A stretch of DNA of 37,185 nt from Fredinandcohnia aciditolerans (GCA_003640645.1 QGHH01000040.1:1-37185), one strand, 5' to 3'; positions 23,600 through 34,389 are shown, numbered from the stretch's first letter. The notes: generated by a model from the sequence alone, not told the origin. Made by a program: numbers and translations.

Positions 23600-23760
23600 A
23601 CCAATACGTTTATTTAATAACCGAAGAAATGAAAAAGAAGCCTCCCAAAAGTTCAGTGAACTAATGAGAAGCCTCGATTAAAACCCTAATGTTAGCAATG
23701 ATAGCATTCCACTTTCATCTTACCAACAAACCCAGTCATATCAAGGGTTCAAGGGGCAGA

Positions 23761-25410
<1,650 letters not shown>

Positions 25411-25444
25411 TTAAGAATCTATGATATAAAATGCTGTTTTTCTA

Positions 25445-25729
25445 TTAACCGATTACAGCTAAAATGTCGCTTTCGCGTAATACTAAGTATTCAGTACCTT
25501 CATATTTCACTTCAGTACCAGCATATTTTGAGAAGATAATGCGATCACCAACCGCAACCTCTAAAGCTACTCTTTCACCGCTGTCTAATACACGACCTGT
25601 ACCTACAGCAACTACTTTACCTTCTTGAGGCTTTTCCTTCGCAGAATCTGGTAATACGATTCCGCTTGCAGTTTTTTCCTCTGATTCAACTAGTTCAATA
25701 ACAACGCGATCACCTAATGGCTTTAACAA
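25445..25729 (-). CDS. groES: Co-chaperonin GroES (Hsp10)
   Basis: A 94-residue co-chaperonin forming the heptameric lid on GroEL. It begins [14 protein letters not shown], has the mobile loop [18 protein letters not shown] (about 17-35) and ends [13 protein letters not shown]. An ATG at 25747 is in frame, but it would add six foreign residues and overlap GAGGAGG itself. The TTG at 25729 is 9 nt after GGAGG and gives exactly the family N-terminus, so I choose TTG. First gene of the operon, with CIRCE in the 5' leader. Confidence 0.96.
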   Translation of the reverse strand: MLKPLGDRVVIELVESEEKTASGIVLPDSAKEKPQEGKVVAVGTGRVLDSGERVALEVAVGDRIIFSKYAGTEVKYEGTEYLVLRESDILAVIG

Positions 25730-25777
25730 GTGAAACAACCTCCTCAAATAATTTAGATAATTAGTTTCGTCTTCTTA

Positions 25778-25804
25778 TTAGCACTCAACTCATCTGAGTG
25801 CTAA
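25778..25804. promoter_or_regulatory. CIRCE element (HrcA operator)
   Basis: TTAGCACTC-N9-GAGTGCTAA is a perfect match to the CIRCE consensus, located between the groE promoter and groES. HrcA binding here represses groESL until heat stress. Confidence 0.98.
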
Positions 25805-25814
25805 CACAATTATT

Positions 25815-25843
25815 ATATTAAATAATCTCTACTTATTTTGCAA
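25815..25843 (-). promoter_or_regulatory. groESL promoter
   Basis: On the minus strand there is TTGCAA (25843-25838), a 17-bp spacer and TAATAT (25820-25815), just upstream of CIRCE so that the transcript carries the operator. Confidence 0.78.
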
Positions 25844-26072
25844 GTCATTTGAGATAGAAATTTACAAAAAAATTCAATTTTATCATACGAAACTTGGCCC
25901 ACCTATCTATCCTATGTTATAGGCAGGAAAAATAAACCAACAATTTACTTTCTTCAATGAAAATTTGAATTTGCATAATACTAATGGATATAAGCGAATA
26001 TATGATACAATACAAAAAGTGGACAAAAGTATAAAAACTTGATATTTATTCCAACTACTAAAGGAGATTTTC

Positions 26073-26798
26073 ATGAAAGCTCGTTACTGGTATGTCATTT
26101 TAACTTACATTATCATGCAGTTCTCTGGAATTTTAGGTATCCCGCTTCTATTGCTATTAGGCATCGGAGATGATGTTGACCCGAATACGATTATTGCCCT
26201 ATGGACTGTTATTAGTTTTGTGGCGGCACTTCCGATTGTTTTATTTTTATTAAGACAAGATATTAATGAAAGACATCAAAATCTTCATCGTTCTTCAAAA
26301 GGGGAAGCGATTGGATGGGCAATAGCAGGTATATTCATGGCAATGACTGCTCAGGTTATTGCAGCTAATATTGAGATTCATTTGCTTAGAATTGAGGCAG
26401 GTTCTGAGAACACCCAAGAAATTATGACCTTGGTAAAATCCCTACCACTGCTTATAATCGTAGTTTCCATTATTGGGCCAATCCTTGAGGAAATTATCTT
26501 TCGCCAAATTATTTTTGGTTCCTTATATAAAAAATTTAACTTTTTCATTTCTGCCTTGATTAGTTCGTTAATCTTTGCAGTTGTGCATATGGACTTTACG
26601 CATATTCTGATTTATACAGCGATGGGCTTTACCTTTGCCTTCCTTTATGTACGAACAAAACGGATTATCGTTCCAATCTTTGCACATGTTGCAATGAATA
26701 CTTTTGTTGTAGTGGTTCAAACGATTTTTGCAGATGATATAGAAAGGATCATGAAGCAAGCCGAGAAGCTGCAACAGACATTTATTGGAGGCTTTTAA
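26073..26798 (+). CDS. ydiL: CPBP-family intramembrane protease-like protein (YdiL)
   Basis: A 241-residue polytopic protein of the CPBP (Abi/Rce1-like) family. The conserved motifs are EEIIFR (about residues 138-143), the His in FAVVHMDF near 171, and the third motif FAHVAMN near 205. These form the glutamate-His metalloprotease-like site. AAAGGAG precedes the ATG. It lies divergent from groES and 3 bp upstream of ydiK, the same arrangement as in B. subtilis. Substrate unknown. Confidence 0.9.
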   Translation: MKARYWYVILTYIIMQFSGILGIPLLLLLGIGDDVDPNTIIALWTVISFVAALPIVLFLLRQDINERHQNLHRSSKGEAIGWAIAGIFMAMTAQVIAANIEIHLLRIEAGSENTQEIMTLVKSLPLLIIVVSIIGPILEEIIFRQIIFGSLYKKFNFFISALISSLIFAVVHMDFTHILIYTAMGFTFAFLYVRTKRIIVPIFAHVAMNTFVVVVQTIFADDIERIMKQAEKLQQTFIGGF

Positions 26799-26801
26799 TT
26801 T

Positions 26802-27011
26802 ATGCGAAGAACTTCACCTTTTGTAATGGGCATCATTTACACGTTAATGGGGATTCTGTTTACCTATATTGCGATTAATAGTGCAACAGAGACCGTTTGG
26901 AACTTCTCTACCATCCTTCTAGCACTTGTCGCAACATTCGACTTTGGTGTGGCAATCCGAATGTTTGTCCTTCACAGTAAAATAAAAAAAATCGCAAAAA
27001 CAAAAAAATAA
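26802..27011 (+). CDS. ydiK: Small membrane protein YdiK
   Basis: A 69-residue protein with two membrane helices (about 9-26 and 36-55) and a Lys-rich tail (KIKKIAKTKK). Its position directly behind ydiL and before a convergent tatC gene matches B. subtilis YdiK. The stop codon lies inside the terminator stem. Function unknown. Confidence 0.82.
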   Translation: MRRTSPFVMGIIYTLMGILFTYIAINSATETVWNFSTILLALVATFDFGVAIRMFVLHSKIKKIAKTKK

Positions 27012-27035
27012 CCTCACAACGGAGGTTATTTTTTT
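27002..27035. terminator. Bidirectional terminator between ydiK and tatC
   Basis: AATAACCTC / GAGGTTATT (6-nt loop) has an A-run on the left and seven T on the right. It serves both convergent transcripts. Confidence 0.93.
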
Positions 27036-27046
27036 ATAGTATTTCT

Positions 27047-27805
27047 CTACTCTATCGAATTTGCCGCTTCCATTTCTGCTTTTAATGCCTTCCTATAGGC
27101 ACTTTTTGATACTAGAATACTGATTTCATATAATCCGAATAACGGTACTGTAACCATTAAATGCGAGATTATTTCAGGAGGTGTGATTAAACCTCCGATG
27201 ACTAATAGAACAAAATACGCGTACTTTCTAATTTTAGAAAGAAACATCGGTGTTACAATTCCCAATCTTGTTAAAAACATCACAATAACCGGTAATTGAA
27301 ACAAAAAGCCAAACGGTAAAGTCAATTGCAACAGGAATTGAAAATATTCGTTTATTCCAATCACCTGATTAATATCAAGGCGTTCCGCTAACCTTGTCAT
27401 AAAGTTCACTACAAAAGGGAACAAAATGAAGTAGGAGAAAGAAACTCCTGTTAAAAAAAGGATTACCGAAAGCGGAATATAACTCAAGGTTACCTTTCTT
27501 TCCTTCTCATATAAGCCAGGACTGATGAAGGCCCAAAGCTGATAAAGCAGAAAAGGAGAAGAGATAACAAGGGCAATGATAAAAGCAAATTGCATATAGA
27601 TTTTAATTGGATCTGTCATACGGAAAGCGTTCATTGTCAGCTCTTTTGCTTCCTCTGCATTTTGCAAATAGAGAATAACTGGCTCTGCGAGAAAAAAGCT
27701 TCCTAATGCAACAATGAAGAAGAAAACGACTACGTAGATCAGTCGTTTTCGTAACTCTCCAATATGATCATAGACGGACATTTCTTTTTCGTTCATGTGA
27801 CTCAT
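27047..27805 (-). CDS. tatC: Twin-arginine translocase subunit TatC
   Basis: A 252-residue six-helix protein that recognises twin-arginine signal peptides and forms the Tat translocon with TatA. Conserved parts are HIGELRKRL near 15-23, YQLWAFISPGLYEKERK near 90-106, FSYFILFPFVVNF near 120-132 and ITPPEIISH near 208-216. It matches B. subtilis TatCy closely. The first ATG (27805) has poor spacing; the internal ATG at 27796 follows AGGA by 8 nt and may be the true start. It is last in moaC-rex-tatA-tatC, 7 bp after tatA. Confidence 0.95.
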   Translation of the reverse strand: MSHMNEKEMSVYDHIGELRKRLIYVVVFFFIVALGSFFLAEPVILYLQNAEEAKELTMNAFRMTDPIKIYMQFAFIIALVISSPFLLYQLWAFISPGLYEKERKVTLSYIPLSVILFLTGVSFSYFILFPFVVNFMTRLAERLDINQVIGINEYFQFLLQLTLPFGFLFQLPVIVMFLTRLGIVTPMFLSKIRKYAYFVLLVIGGLITPPEIISHLMVTVPLFGLYEISILVSKSAYRKALKAEMEAANSIE

Positions 27806-27812
27806 CCTATCA

Positions 27813-28004
27813 TTACTTCACATCTTGAGTTTCATTCTTCTTAACATCATCATCGTCATCGTCTGCTAAACCTTTTGTTGCGTTTTTAAATTCACGCAAT
27901 GTATTACCTGCTGCTTTTCCAAGTTGAGGTAACTTCTTCGGTCCAAAGATTAATAACGCTGCAAATACAATCAATAAAATACTACCGAATCCAAGACTTC
28001 CCAC
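27813..28004 (-). CDS. tatA: Twin-arginine translocase subunit TatA
   Basis: A 63-residue single-pass protein. The membrane helix (about 4-18) leads through the hinge FGPKKLPQLGKAAG into an amphipathic helix, then an acidic tail with six consecutive Asp residues (about 48-53). It corresponds to TatAy of B. subtilis. The start is GTG at 28004, with GGAGGTGA 7 nt upstream. With the adjacent tatC it makes a minimal TatAC translocase. Confidence 0.95.
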   Translation of the reverse strand: MGSLGFGSILLIVFAALLIFGPKKLPQLGKAAGNTLREFKNATKGLADDDDDDVKKNETQDVK

Positions 28005-28039
28005 TGTAAGTCACCTCCCAACAATTATAAGATCTATTA

Positions 28040-28699
28040 TTATTCTTCACTTGAATCATTTGAATCATTTGAATAATGCTTTAAGAAATATACAAGAGCT
28101 TGTAGTTCTACAGCCAAATCAATATGGTGGACCCGAATATGTTCAGGCACATTAATTCGTGCTGGGGTAAAATTAAGAATACCCTTGATCCCCTTATTAA
28201 CCAAGCGGTCTGTAATCGACTGGGCTGCCCCAACCGGCACTGTTAGAATAGCCACCGTTACATCATCAGGCAATTCTTTTTCCAGGTCATCAAGATGATG
28301 TACCTTTACTCCACCAATACTACTACCTACCTTATTATAATCCACATCAAACGCAAGCTCAATTTTTGTATTATTATTTTTTGAAAAATTATAATGTAAA
28401 AATGCTGTACCTAAATTCCCTACACCGATTAAAGTAACCTTCGTTAACTCGTCTTGATCTAAGGTCTTACTAAAAAAGGATAATAAATAATTGACGTTAT
28501 AACCATACCCTTTTTTTCCCAATGCTCCGAAATAAGAAAAATCTCTCCTAATTGTTGCGGAATCAACCTTAACCGCATCACTTAGTTCTGCAGATGAAAC
28601 CCTCTGCTTTCCTGAGGCATGCAAATTTTTCAAAAATCGATAGTAAAGTGGCAGCCTTTTGGCAGTTGCTTGTGGTATTTTTGATTGTTCAAGATTCAC
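28040..28699 (-). CDS. rex: Redox-sensing transcriptional repressor Rex
   Basis: A 219-residue dimeric repressor that responds to the NADH/NAD+ ratio. The N-terminal winged helix (about 8-80) includes the family sequence [20 protein letters not shown] and [14 protein letters not shown]. The Rossmann fold has GVGNLG at 92-97. The C-terminal part has [15 protein letters not shown], the swapped helix. The start is GTG 28699, with GGAGGAA upstream. It is second in the operon behind moaC. Confidence 0.96.
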   Translation of the reverse strand: MNLEQSKIPQATAKRLPLYYRFLKNLHASGKQRVSSAELSDAVKVDSATIRRDFSYFGALGKKGYGYNVNYLLSFFSKTLDQDELTKVTLIGVGNLGTAFLHYNFSKNNNTKIELAFDVDYNKVGSSIGGVKVHHLDDLEKELPDDVTVAILTVPVGAAQSITDRLVNKGIKGILNFTPARINVPEHIRVHHIDLAVELQALVYFLKHYSNDSNDSSEE

Positions 28700-28727
28700 C
28701 TTAATTCCTCCACTAACTTGGAACTAA

Positions 28728-29210
28728 CTATAGCTCCCTTTTAAAATCTCCGTTCTTTCCACCTGTTTTTTCAGCCAAATAAGTTGGTCCAATGACCATT
28801 CCTTTATCAACCGCTTTACACATATCATAGACAGTTAGCGCACAAACAGATGCAGCAGTAAGTGCTTCCATTTCGACACCTGTACTGCCCTTTGTTTTAA
28901 CTGAAACCGTGATATTTAAAATATATTCATCTTGGATTGTCCAGCAAAAACGTATATCAACGCCCTTTAATGCCAATGGATGACACATCGGAATTAACTC
29001 CGACGTCTTTTTGGCTGCCATAATCCCGGCAACCTGAGAAACAGCAAGGACATCACCCTTACTAACTTCATTATTTATTATTTGCTCATAAATGATTTTA
29101 TTTACAGTAATACTTGATTTTGCAATTGCTGTACGGACAGTATCTGCTTTTTCCGTAATGTCGACCATCTTGGCACGACCTTGCTCATTAAAATGGGTAA
29201 ATGATGACAT
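28728..29210 (-). CDS. moaC: Cyclic pyranopterin monophosphate synthase MoaC
   Basis: A 160-residue enzyme acting after MoaA in molybdenum cofactor synthesis. Landmarks are [16 protein letters not shown] near 15-30, the [11 protein letters not shown] motif near 73-83, and [22 protein letters not shown] near 112-133 with catalytic residues. The frame continues upstream to 29237, but ATG 29210 has GGGAGGG at correct spacing and gives the family N-terminus [18 protein letters not shown]. First gene of moaC-rex-tatA-tatC; no other molybdenum cofactor gene is in the window. Confidence 0.95.
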   Translation of the reverse strand: MSSFTHFNEQGRAKMVDITEKADTVRTAIAKSSITVNKIIYEQIINNEVSKGDVLAVSQVAGIMAAKKTSELIPMCHPLALKGVDIRFCWTIQDEYILNITVSVKTKGSTGVEMEALTAASVCALTVYDMCKAVDKGMVIGPTYLAEKTGGKNGDFKREL

Positions 29211-29280
29211 AAACAAACCCTCCCATAAACTATACACTATTTTAACACATCTGTCTTTGATACATCTGTGAACAATATCA

Positions 29281-29309
29281 TTGCAGTTGCTCTAATTAGA
29301 CAATATAAG
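29281..29309 (+). promoter_or_regulatory. ydiF promoter
   Basis: TTGCAG (29281-29286), a 17-bp spacer and TATAAG (29304-29309), 35 bp before the ydiF ATG and divergent from moaC. Confidence 0.6.
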
Positions 29310-29343
29310 ATACACTGATGATAGAAACAAGAGGTGAAATAAC

Positions 29344-31278
29344 ATGATTTTACTACAAATAAATCAGCTCAAAAAGTATTTTGCTGCTGATCTTATATTA
29401 TCGAATATAAAGCTAGAAGTACAAACTCGTGACCGTATTGCCATCGTTGGACGAAACGGTGCTGGAAAATCAACACTTTTAAAAATTATTGCTGGCCATA
29501 TGTCTCATGATGGCGGTGAAATTATCAAACCGAAAAGTGTTACCATTGATTACCTCGCTCAGAACACAGGACTTGAATCGAGTTTGACCATCTGGGAGGA
29601 AATGCTAACTGTTTTTACCTCCTTACAGAAGCTTGAAAAAGACCTCAGAAACTTAGAGGTTAAAATGGGAGACCCATCCCTCTTTGAAAATCCGATTGAT
29701 TACCAAAAATTACTTGAAGAGTATGATCAGCTACAGGTTGATTTTAAGGAAAAGGGCGGATATCAATACGAAGCTGATATTCGATCAATTCTACATGGTT
29801 TTAATTTTACAGAAGAAGACTACCAAACCAAAATATCCAGCTTAAGCGGCGGTCAGAAGACACGCCTTGCCCTTTGTAAACTATTGCTAACCAAGCCTGA
29901 TTTGTTAATCTTGGACGAGCCAACTAACCACCTTGATATCAACACACTTACGTGGCTAGAACAATATCTCCAAGGATATCCAGGAGCACTGTTAATCGTA
30001 TCCCATGACCGATACTTCCTTGATAAAGTGGTCAACCAAGTTTATGAAATTTCAAGACACACAAGTACTAGATATGTCGGAAACTATAGCAACTATTTAA
30101 AACTCAAGGCTGAAAACTATGAACTTGAGTTGAAAAAATATGAAAAACAACAAGAAGAAGTGGAAAAGCTAAAGGATTTCATCGCTAAAAACCTAGTTCG
30201 AGCTTCAACCACCAAGCGTGCCCAAAGTAGACGAAAGCAACTTGAAAGAATGGAGCTAATGGACAGGCCGTTAGGTGATGAAAAGTCAGCTTCCTTCCGA
30301 TTTGAGATCGAGAGACAAAGTGGCAATGACGTATTAAGTGCAAAAGATATCACCGTTTCGTATGAAAAAGGCAAACCGATTATTAAAAACATCAATTTTA
30401 ATGTTTACCGTGAAGATAGCATTGCTTTAGTGGGTCCAAACGGAATCGGAAAATCAACCTTATTAAAAGCAATTATAGAAAAACTCGAAAACGTAGAGGG
30501 AACATTTCGCTTTGGTTCACATGTGACCATCGGTTACTATGATCAACAACAGGCGGATCTCACCTCGAACAAGCGAGTATTAAATGAATTATGGGATGAA
30601 TATCCTCTTAAAACTGAAAAGGAAATTCGTACGGTTCTTGGGAATTTTCTCTTTTCAGGGGATGATGTGTTAAAAACTGTTTCAACCTTAAGTGGCGGCG
30701 AGAAAGCAAGACTTGCCCTTTCGAAGCTAATGATGGAGAAATCTAACTTTCTCATTCTTGACGAGCCTACCAACCACTTAGACCTAGATAGTAAGGAAGT
30801 ACTTGAAAATGCTCTAATTGATTATCCCGGTACAATCCTTTTTGTTTCCCATGACCGATATTTTATTAACCGCATTGCAACGAAGGTGTTTGAGCTATCC
30901 AGCGAAGGACTTACAGAATACTTAGGTGATTATGACTACCACCTTGAAAAGAAGTTTGAAATGGAGGAACTCGCAAGGCTCGAGGCCCAAGAGTCAAAGA
31001 ACACCAAACGTGAAGTGGTCCAAGAAAAAACGTCCTATGAACAAGAAAAGCAATTAAAGAAACTTGAGCGTCAAAGAAAACGCAGAATCGAAGAAATCGA
31101 GTTGGAAATTTCGACAATCGAAGAAAAAATCGAAGAAAATGAACAGCTTCTCTGTGATCCAGAAGTCTATCAAAATCATGAGGAAGTTCAACGAATTAAT
31201 GAAGAAAACGAAAAAGCCTCAGCAAAACTTGAAGCGCTTATGGAAGAATGGGAATCTCTCCACGAAATTAGTGGATAA
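29344..31278 (+). CDS. ydiF: ABC-F family ATPase YdiF
   Basis: A 644-residue soluble ABC-F protein, B. subtilis YdiF type. Two ABC domains carry Walker A GRNGAGKST (about 36-44) and GPNGIGKST (about 364-372), signatures LSGGQKTR and LSGGEKAR, and Walker B ILDEPTNHLD twice. The linker between the domains is the charged P-site tRNA interaction motif. A long C-terminal coiled coil (about 550-640) follows. ABC-F proteins act on the ribosome, either relieving stalls or giving antibiotic resistance; the YdiF subgroup has no clear resistance role. It is monocistronic, with GAGGTG upstream. Confidence 0.94.
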   Translation: MILLQINQLKKYFAADLILSNIKLEVQTRDRIAIVGRNGAGKSTLLKIIAGHMSHDGGEIIKPKSVTIDYLAQNTGLESSLTIWEEMLTVFTSLQKLEKDLRNLEVKMGDPSLFENPIDYQKLLEEYDQLQVDFKEKGGYQYEADIRSILHGFNFTEEDYQTKISSLSGGQKTRLALCKLLLTKPDLLILDEPTNHLDINTLTWLEQYLQGYPGALLIVSHDRYFLDKVVNQVYEISRHTSTRYVGNYSNYLKLKAENYELELKKYEKQQEEVEKLKDFIAKNLVRASTTKRAQSRRKQLERMELMDRPLGDEKSASFRFEIERQSGNDVLSAKDITVSYEKGKPIIKNINFNVYREDSIALVGPNGIGKSTLLKAIIEKLENVEGTFRFGSHVTIGYYDQQQADLTSNKRVLNELWDEYPLKTEKEIRTVLGNFLFSGDDVLKTVSTLSGGEKARLALSKLMMEKSNFLILDEPTNHLDLDSKEVLENALIDYPGTILFVSHDRYFINRIATKVFELSSEGLTEYLGDYDYHLEKKFEMEELARLEAQESKNTKREVVQEKTSYEQEKQLKKLERQRKRRIEEIELEISTIEEKIEENEQLLCDPEVYQNHEEVQRINEENEKASAKLEALMEEWESLHEISG

Positions 31279-31317
31279 CTAACATCCTAGAACTTTACAC
31301 CTATCAACAAAATAAAG

Positions 31318-31356
31318 ATATCCCCATCTCTAATTTTTAGAATGGGGATATTTTTT
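31318..31356 (+). terminator. ydiF terminator
   Basis: ATATCCCCAT / ATGGGGATAT (14-nt loop) is followed by TTTTTTG on the plus strand. Confidence 0.93.
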
Positions 31357-31380
31357 GATTATTTACACAAAAAAATATAG

Positions 31381-31529
31381 TTATACACTATCTTATCCAC
31401 GTTATCCACATAATCCACACTTATCAACAGACTTATCCACATAAAATGTCCACAAATGCACATTAGTTATTTCGGTACTTTATATTAGTTTTCCACAAGA
31501 CCTGTGATGCTGTGGATTATTTATCAACA
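31381..31529. promoter_or_regulatory. DnaA-box cluster
   Basis: About nine matches to TTATCCACA lie within 149 bp. Perfect boxes are at 31402-31410 and 31433-31441, and TTTTCCACA at 31489-31497 fits the relaxed consensus. One-mismatch boxes are at 31393, 31411, 31421, 31521 and, on the minus strand, 31511-31519. TTATACACT at 31381 and ATGTCCACA at 31446 are weaker. The stretch is non-coding and lies between the terminators of ydiF and tsaD. From memory, B. subtilis also has a chromosomal DnaA-binding cluster near gcp (tsaD), acting in control of replication initiation. Confidence 0.85.
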
Positions 31530-31556
31530 AAAAAGCCCTCTTTAATAAAAGAGGAC
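31528..31556 (-). terminator. tsaD terminator
   Basis: On the minus strand AGTCCTCTTT / AAAGAGGGCT is followed by TTTTTTG, 7 bp past the tsaD stop. Confidence 0.92.
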
Positions 31557-31563
31557 TTTTTGA

Positions 31564-32580
31564 CTATCTTTCAATGTCTAACCCAGGATTAGCATTCAAT
31601 GCGTAAGATGAACGCTTTCCTTTCTCGTACAACACACTACCAACTGCAGCAATCATTGCAGCGTTATCTGTACATAATGAAAGTGGTGGAATAATGAGTT
31701 TAACCTCTGGCATATCAGAAAATGCATGCTCTAAAGCTGCACGAAGCCCTTTATTTGCGGCAACCCCACCAGCTAGTAATACTTGTTCTACCTTATATTC
31801 TTTTGCTGCCTTCACTGTTTTAGTCACTAAGACATCGATCACACTTTCCTGAAAGCTTGCTGCTAGATTCTTCGGATCAATAGTTTCTCCTCGTTGTTCA
31901 GCATTATGAAGGGTATTAATAACAGCAGATTTTAATCCACTAAAACTAAAATCGTAAGAATCCTCTTCTAACCAAGCTCTCGGTAAATCAATCGTTGCTG
32001 TTCCCTCGTGTGCAAGTCGATCAATATGTGGCCCACCTGGATATGGAAGGTTAAGAGTTCTAGCCACCTTGTCATATGCCTCACCAGCAGCATCATCCCT
32101 TGTTTCCCCAATCACTTTAAATGATGCATGCTCCTCCATGTAGACAAGCTCTGTATGGCCCCCTGAAACAACCAATGCCAATAATGGAAACTCCAGCTCC
32201 TCAACCAATTGATTTGCATAAATATGACCTGCAATATGGTGGACTCCTAATAGCGGAATATCATGGGCAAATGCTACTGCTTTAGCAGCATTGACACCTA
32301 TTAACAATGCTCCTACTAATCCAGGGCCCTCCGTCACTGCAATACCATCAATATCCTCGAAACTCTTATCTGCCTGCTTTAAAGCTTCTTCAATTACCAG
32401 TGTAATAGCTTCAACATGATGCCTTGAAGCGATTTCTGGAACGACTCCGCCAAAGCGTTTATGACTTTCGATTTGAGATGCTACCACATTTGATAATATT
32501 TCTCGTCCATTTTGTACGATTGAAACAGCCGTCTCATCACAGCTTGTTTCAATCCCCATGATTATTTGGTTATCACTCAT
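31564..32580 (-). CDS. tsaD: tRNA threonylcarbamoyladenosine synthase subunit TsaD (Gcp)
   Basis: A 338-residue ASKHA-fold enzyme that transfers threonylcarbamoyl to A37 of ANN-decoding tRNAs. It starts with [16 protein letters not shown], has the metal-binding HHIAGH (His115 and His119 of HxxxH), [10 protein letters not shown] near 137 and [12 protein letters not shown] near 269. It overlaps rimI by 8 bp and lies in the thiL-tsaE-tsaB-rimI-tsaD cluster, so all the TsaBDE partners are encoded together. TsaC/YwlC is not in the window. Confidence 0.97.
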   Translation of the reverse strand: MSDNQIIMGIETSCDETAVSIVQNGREILSNVVASQIESHKRFGGVVPEIASRHHVEAITLVIEEALKQADKSFEDIDGIAVTEGPGLVGALLIGVNAAKAVAFAHDIPLLGVHHIAGHIYANQLVEELEFPLLALVVSGGHTELVYMEEHASFKVIGETRDDAAGEAYDKVARTLNLPYPGGPHIDRLAHEGTATIDLPRAWLEEDSYDFSFSGLKSAVINTLHNAEQRGETIDPKNLAASFQESVIDVLVTKTVKAAKEYKVEQVLLAGGVAANKGLRAALEHAFSDMPEVKLIIPPLSLCTDNAAMIAAVGSVLYEKGKRSSYALNANPGLDIER

Positions 32581-33040
32581 TTAAATTCACCCACATAACT
32601 AGCGCGTCTTCGTTATTATCTGTATAGTAATTTTTTCGGATTCCACCAGGCTTAAATCCTAATTTTTTATAAAGGTTTTGGGCAACAAAATTAGATACTC
32701 TGACCTCAAGCGTCATTGTAGCAGCCTGGTGCTGCATCGCTAAAAGCTTTGCCTGCATAAGTAAGGCTTCCCCCAGCTTTTTCCCTCTATATTCAGGAAG
32801 AACTGCGATATTGGTTATATGAGCCTCATCCAAAATAAGCCACATTCCACAATATCCAATCACTTGATCGTTATCAGTCATGACAATATATTTGGCAAAC
32901 TGATTATGAACAAGCTCATTATAGAAAGCTTCCCTCTTCCAAGGTACTGTAAATGCTGATTTCTCAACCTTCATCACACCATCAATATCTTCTATTGTCA
33001 TGAAACGAAACAAAATTTGTTGTTTAATGATCTCTTCCAT
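32573..33040 (-). CDS. rimI: Ribosomal protein S18 alanine N-acetyltransferase RimI
   Basis: A 155-residue GNAT acetyltransferase. The acetyl-CoA loop lies in [15 protein letters not shown] near 81-95 and the C-terminal catalytic region in [18 protein letters not shown] near 122-139. The longer frame to 33067 uses TTG and overlaps tsaB. The ATG at 33040 sits 2 nt after the tsaB stop with AGGGG upstream, so I use it. Its place between tsaB and tsaD is conserved in Firmicutes. Confidence 0.93.
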   Translation of the reverse strand: MEEIIKQQILFRFMTIEDIDGVMKVEKSAFTVPWKREAFYNELVHNQFAKYIVMTDNDQVIGYCGMWLILDEAHITNIAVLPEYRGKKLGEALLMQAKLLAMQHQAATMTLEVRVSNFVAQNLYKKLGFKPGGIRKNYYTDNNEDALVMWVNLNE

Positions 33041-33042
33041 TC

Positions 33043-33735
33043 TTACCCCTGCCTCTTCCCTAACCAATTCGCCTCCGCCTCTGCCAAACGTATATAATTT
33101 GGCACAAATGTATGAACATCTACAGGCGCTTTCTCCATCCCTAATATGGCCAACTCACTTGGTCTCGGATTCCAATCTGTATATGGTGCAACATATGCGA
33201 ATTGCTCTAAATCTGTTTCTATCTGTTTTTTGTGGATAACTAGATCATTACCGATAAAAAGAACCGGTGTCTCCCTCTTTCTAAGCACTTCTAGCCAATC
33301 TGCTAATAAAATAATTTTATCTTCTTCAACGCAGGTTAGCCTTTTTTCTTCATATTGATAAAGCCCTGTATAAACTTGACCACGTCTTGCATCAAAAAAT
33401 GGTGAAATATATCCATTAAAATGCCGACCATTGGCCGCCACGACTTCTAAACTTGAAACCCCCGCTAAAGGAATCTGCAATGACCATGCCAGTGTTTTCG
33501 CAATCGTTACACCTATTCTGACACCCGTATAAGAACCAGGTCCCATCGCGACAACGATTCTATCAAGCTCCTTTGGCTTAATCCCACATTCCTTCATTAA
33601 CTGTTCAATTGTAGGCATCACGCGGACAGAATGGTTTTTTGGCAGATTTGTAATCACCTCACCAATCACCTTCTCCTTATCCACTATCGCAACTCCCAAT
33701 ACATAATTGGATGTATCTATAGCTAACACTTTCAT
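33043..33735 (-). CDS. tsaB: tRNA threonylcarbamoyladenosine synthase subunit TsaB
   Basis: A 230-residue ASKHA-fold paralogue of TsaD that dimerises with it in t6A synthesis. It begins MKVLAIDTSNYVLGVAIVD, and GPGSYTGVRIGVTIAKTLAW near 70-90 is the family signature; ISPFFDARRGQVYTGLY near 110 follows. It lacks the HxxxH metal site, as expected. The ATG overlaps the tsaE stop by 4 bp. Confidence 0.95.
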   Translation of the reverse strand: MKVLAIDTSNYVLGVAIVDKEKVIGEVITNLPKNHSVRVMPTIEQLMKECGIKPKELDRIVVAMGPGSYTGVRIGVTIAKTLAWSLQIPLAGVSSLEVVAANGRHFNGYISPFFDARRGQVYTGLYQYEEKRLTCVEEDKIILLADWLEVLRKRETPVLFIGNDLVIHKKQIETDLEQFAYVAPYTDWNPRPSELAILGMEKAPVDVHTFVPNYIRLAEAEANWLGKRQG

Positions 33736-34190
33736 TCGCTAAATAACTCCTCACATAAATGTTGATACCTTTCCCCTATTGGTATCACCGTAATCTTACG
33801 TTTCGTATCCCCTTGGTGTTCAATCTTAATAGTGAGTCGATCCTTAGGTAATCGGTCTTCAATCAGATGAGCCCATTCAACTACTGTCACACCCTCACCT
33901 TCAAAATACTCATCAAATCCCAGGTCCTCATCACTGTGTTCCAAACGATATACATCCATATGATACAACGGGATTCTCCCTTGGTATTCCTTGATTATCG
34001 TAAATGTTGGACTGTTCACCGTTCTTGTCACGCCAAGTCCTTTTGCAAGGCCCTTAGTAAACGTGGTTTTTCCTGCCCCTAAATCACCCTCAAGAGTTAA
34101 CACATCACCTGGCCCAAGCTTTTCGGCCAAACGATATGAAAAACTCCCTGTTTCATCGGGTGTATTCGTAATAAACTCAAATTTATCCAT
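33732..34190 (-). CDS. tsaE: tRNA threonylcarbamoyladenosine ATPase TsaE
   Basis: A 152-residue P-loop ATPase needed for turnover of the TsaBD complex. Walker A GDLGAGKT is at 35-42, then TVNSPTFTIIKEY near 57-69, and HMDVYRLE and VVEWAHLIED follow, all family-typical. The frame has an upstream GTG (34199), but ATG 34190 lies 5 nt after AAGGTGG. Repeat copy C lies directly upstream, between tsaE and thiL. Confidence 0.94.
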   Translation of the reverse strand: MDKFEFITNTPDETGSFSYRLAEKLGPGDVLTLEGDLGAGKTTFTKGLAKGLGVTRTVNSPTFTIIKEYQGRIPLYHMDVYRLEHSDEDLGFDEYFEGEGVTVVEWAHLIEDRLPKDRLTIKIEHQGDTKRKITVIPIGERYQHLCEELFSE

Positions 34191-34207
34191 ATATTCCACC
34201 TTATTTC

Positions 34208-34389
34208 ATCAAATACGCCTTGGCGTATTTGCGCCCGATTTTTTTGAGCAAGCTCAAAAAATTTCCTTTGAAAAATCGTGGCATCCGCCGGAGGCCTTAA
34301 CTTTATTCAGCTGAGTTAAATCCCTACCTAAAATCGTACACTTTTTACATACTACTTCTCTGAGTTGGGATTCTGCTGAATAGATTTAA
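34208..34389. repeat. Structured intergenic repeat, copy C, extending into the thiL 3' end
   Basis: The core at 34208-34295 begins ATCAAATACGCCTTGG and ends CATCCGCCGGAGGC. The middle is shortened to a compact hairpin, TTTTTTGAGC-AA-GCTCAAAAAA, enclosed by CGATTTTT and AAAAATCG. The extension has TTAACTTTATTCAGC (34297-34311) and its near inverse GCTGAATAGATTTAA (34375-34389) inside the end of thiL, exactly as in copy B at yeaD. Confidence 0.78.

Noticed and set aside
23638-23680. groEL terminator from the repeated AGAAGCCTC sequence
   Set aside because: The two copies are direct rather than inverted repeats, so they do not form the required stem. The symmetrical hairpin at 23566-23599 is the better terminator.
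29211-29290. Rex operator upstream of moaC
   Set aside because: TGTGAACAATATCA resembles one half of the Rex consensus, but the inverted second half is missing.
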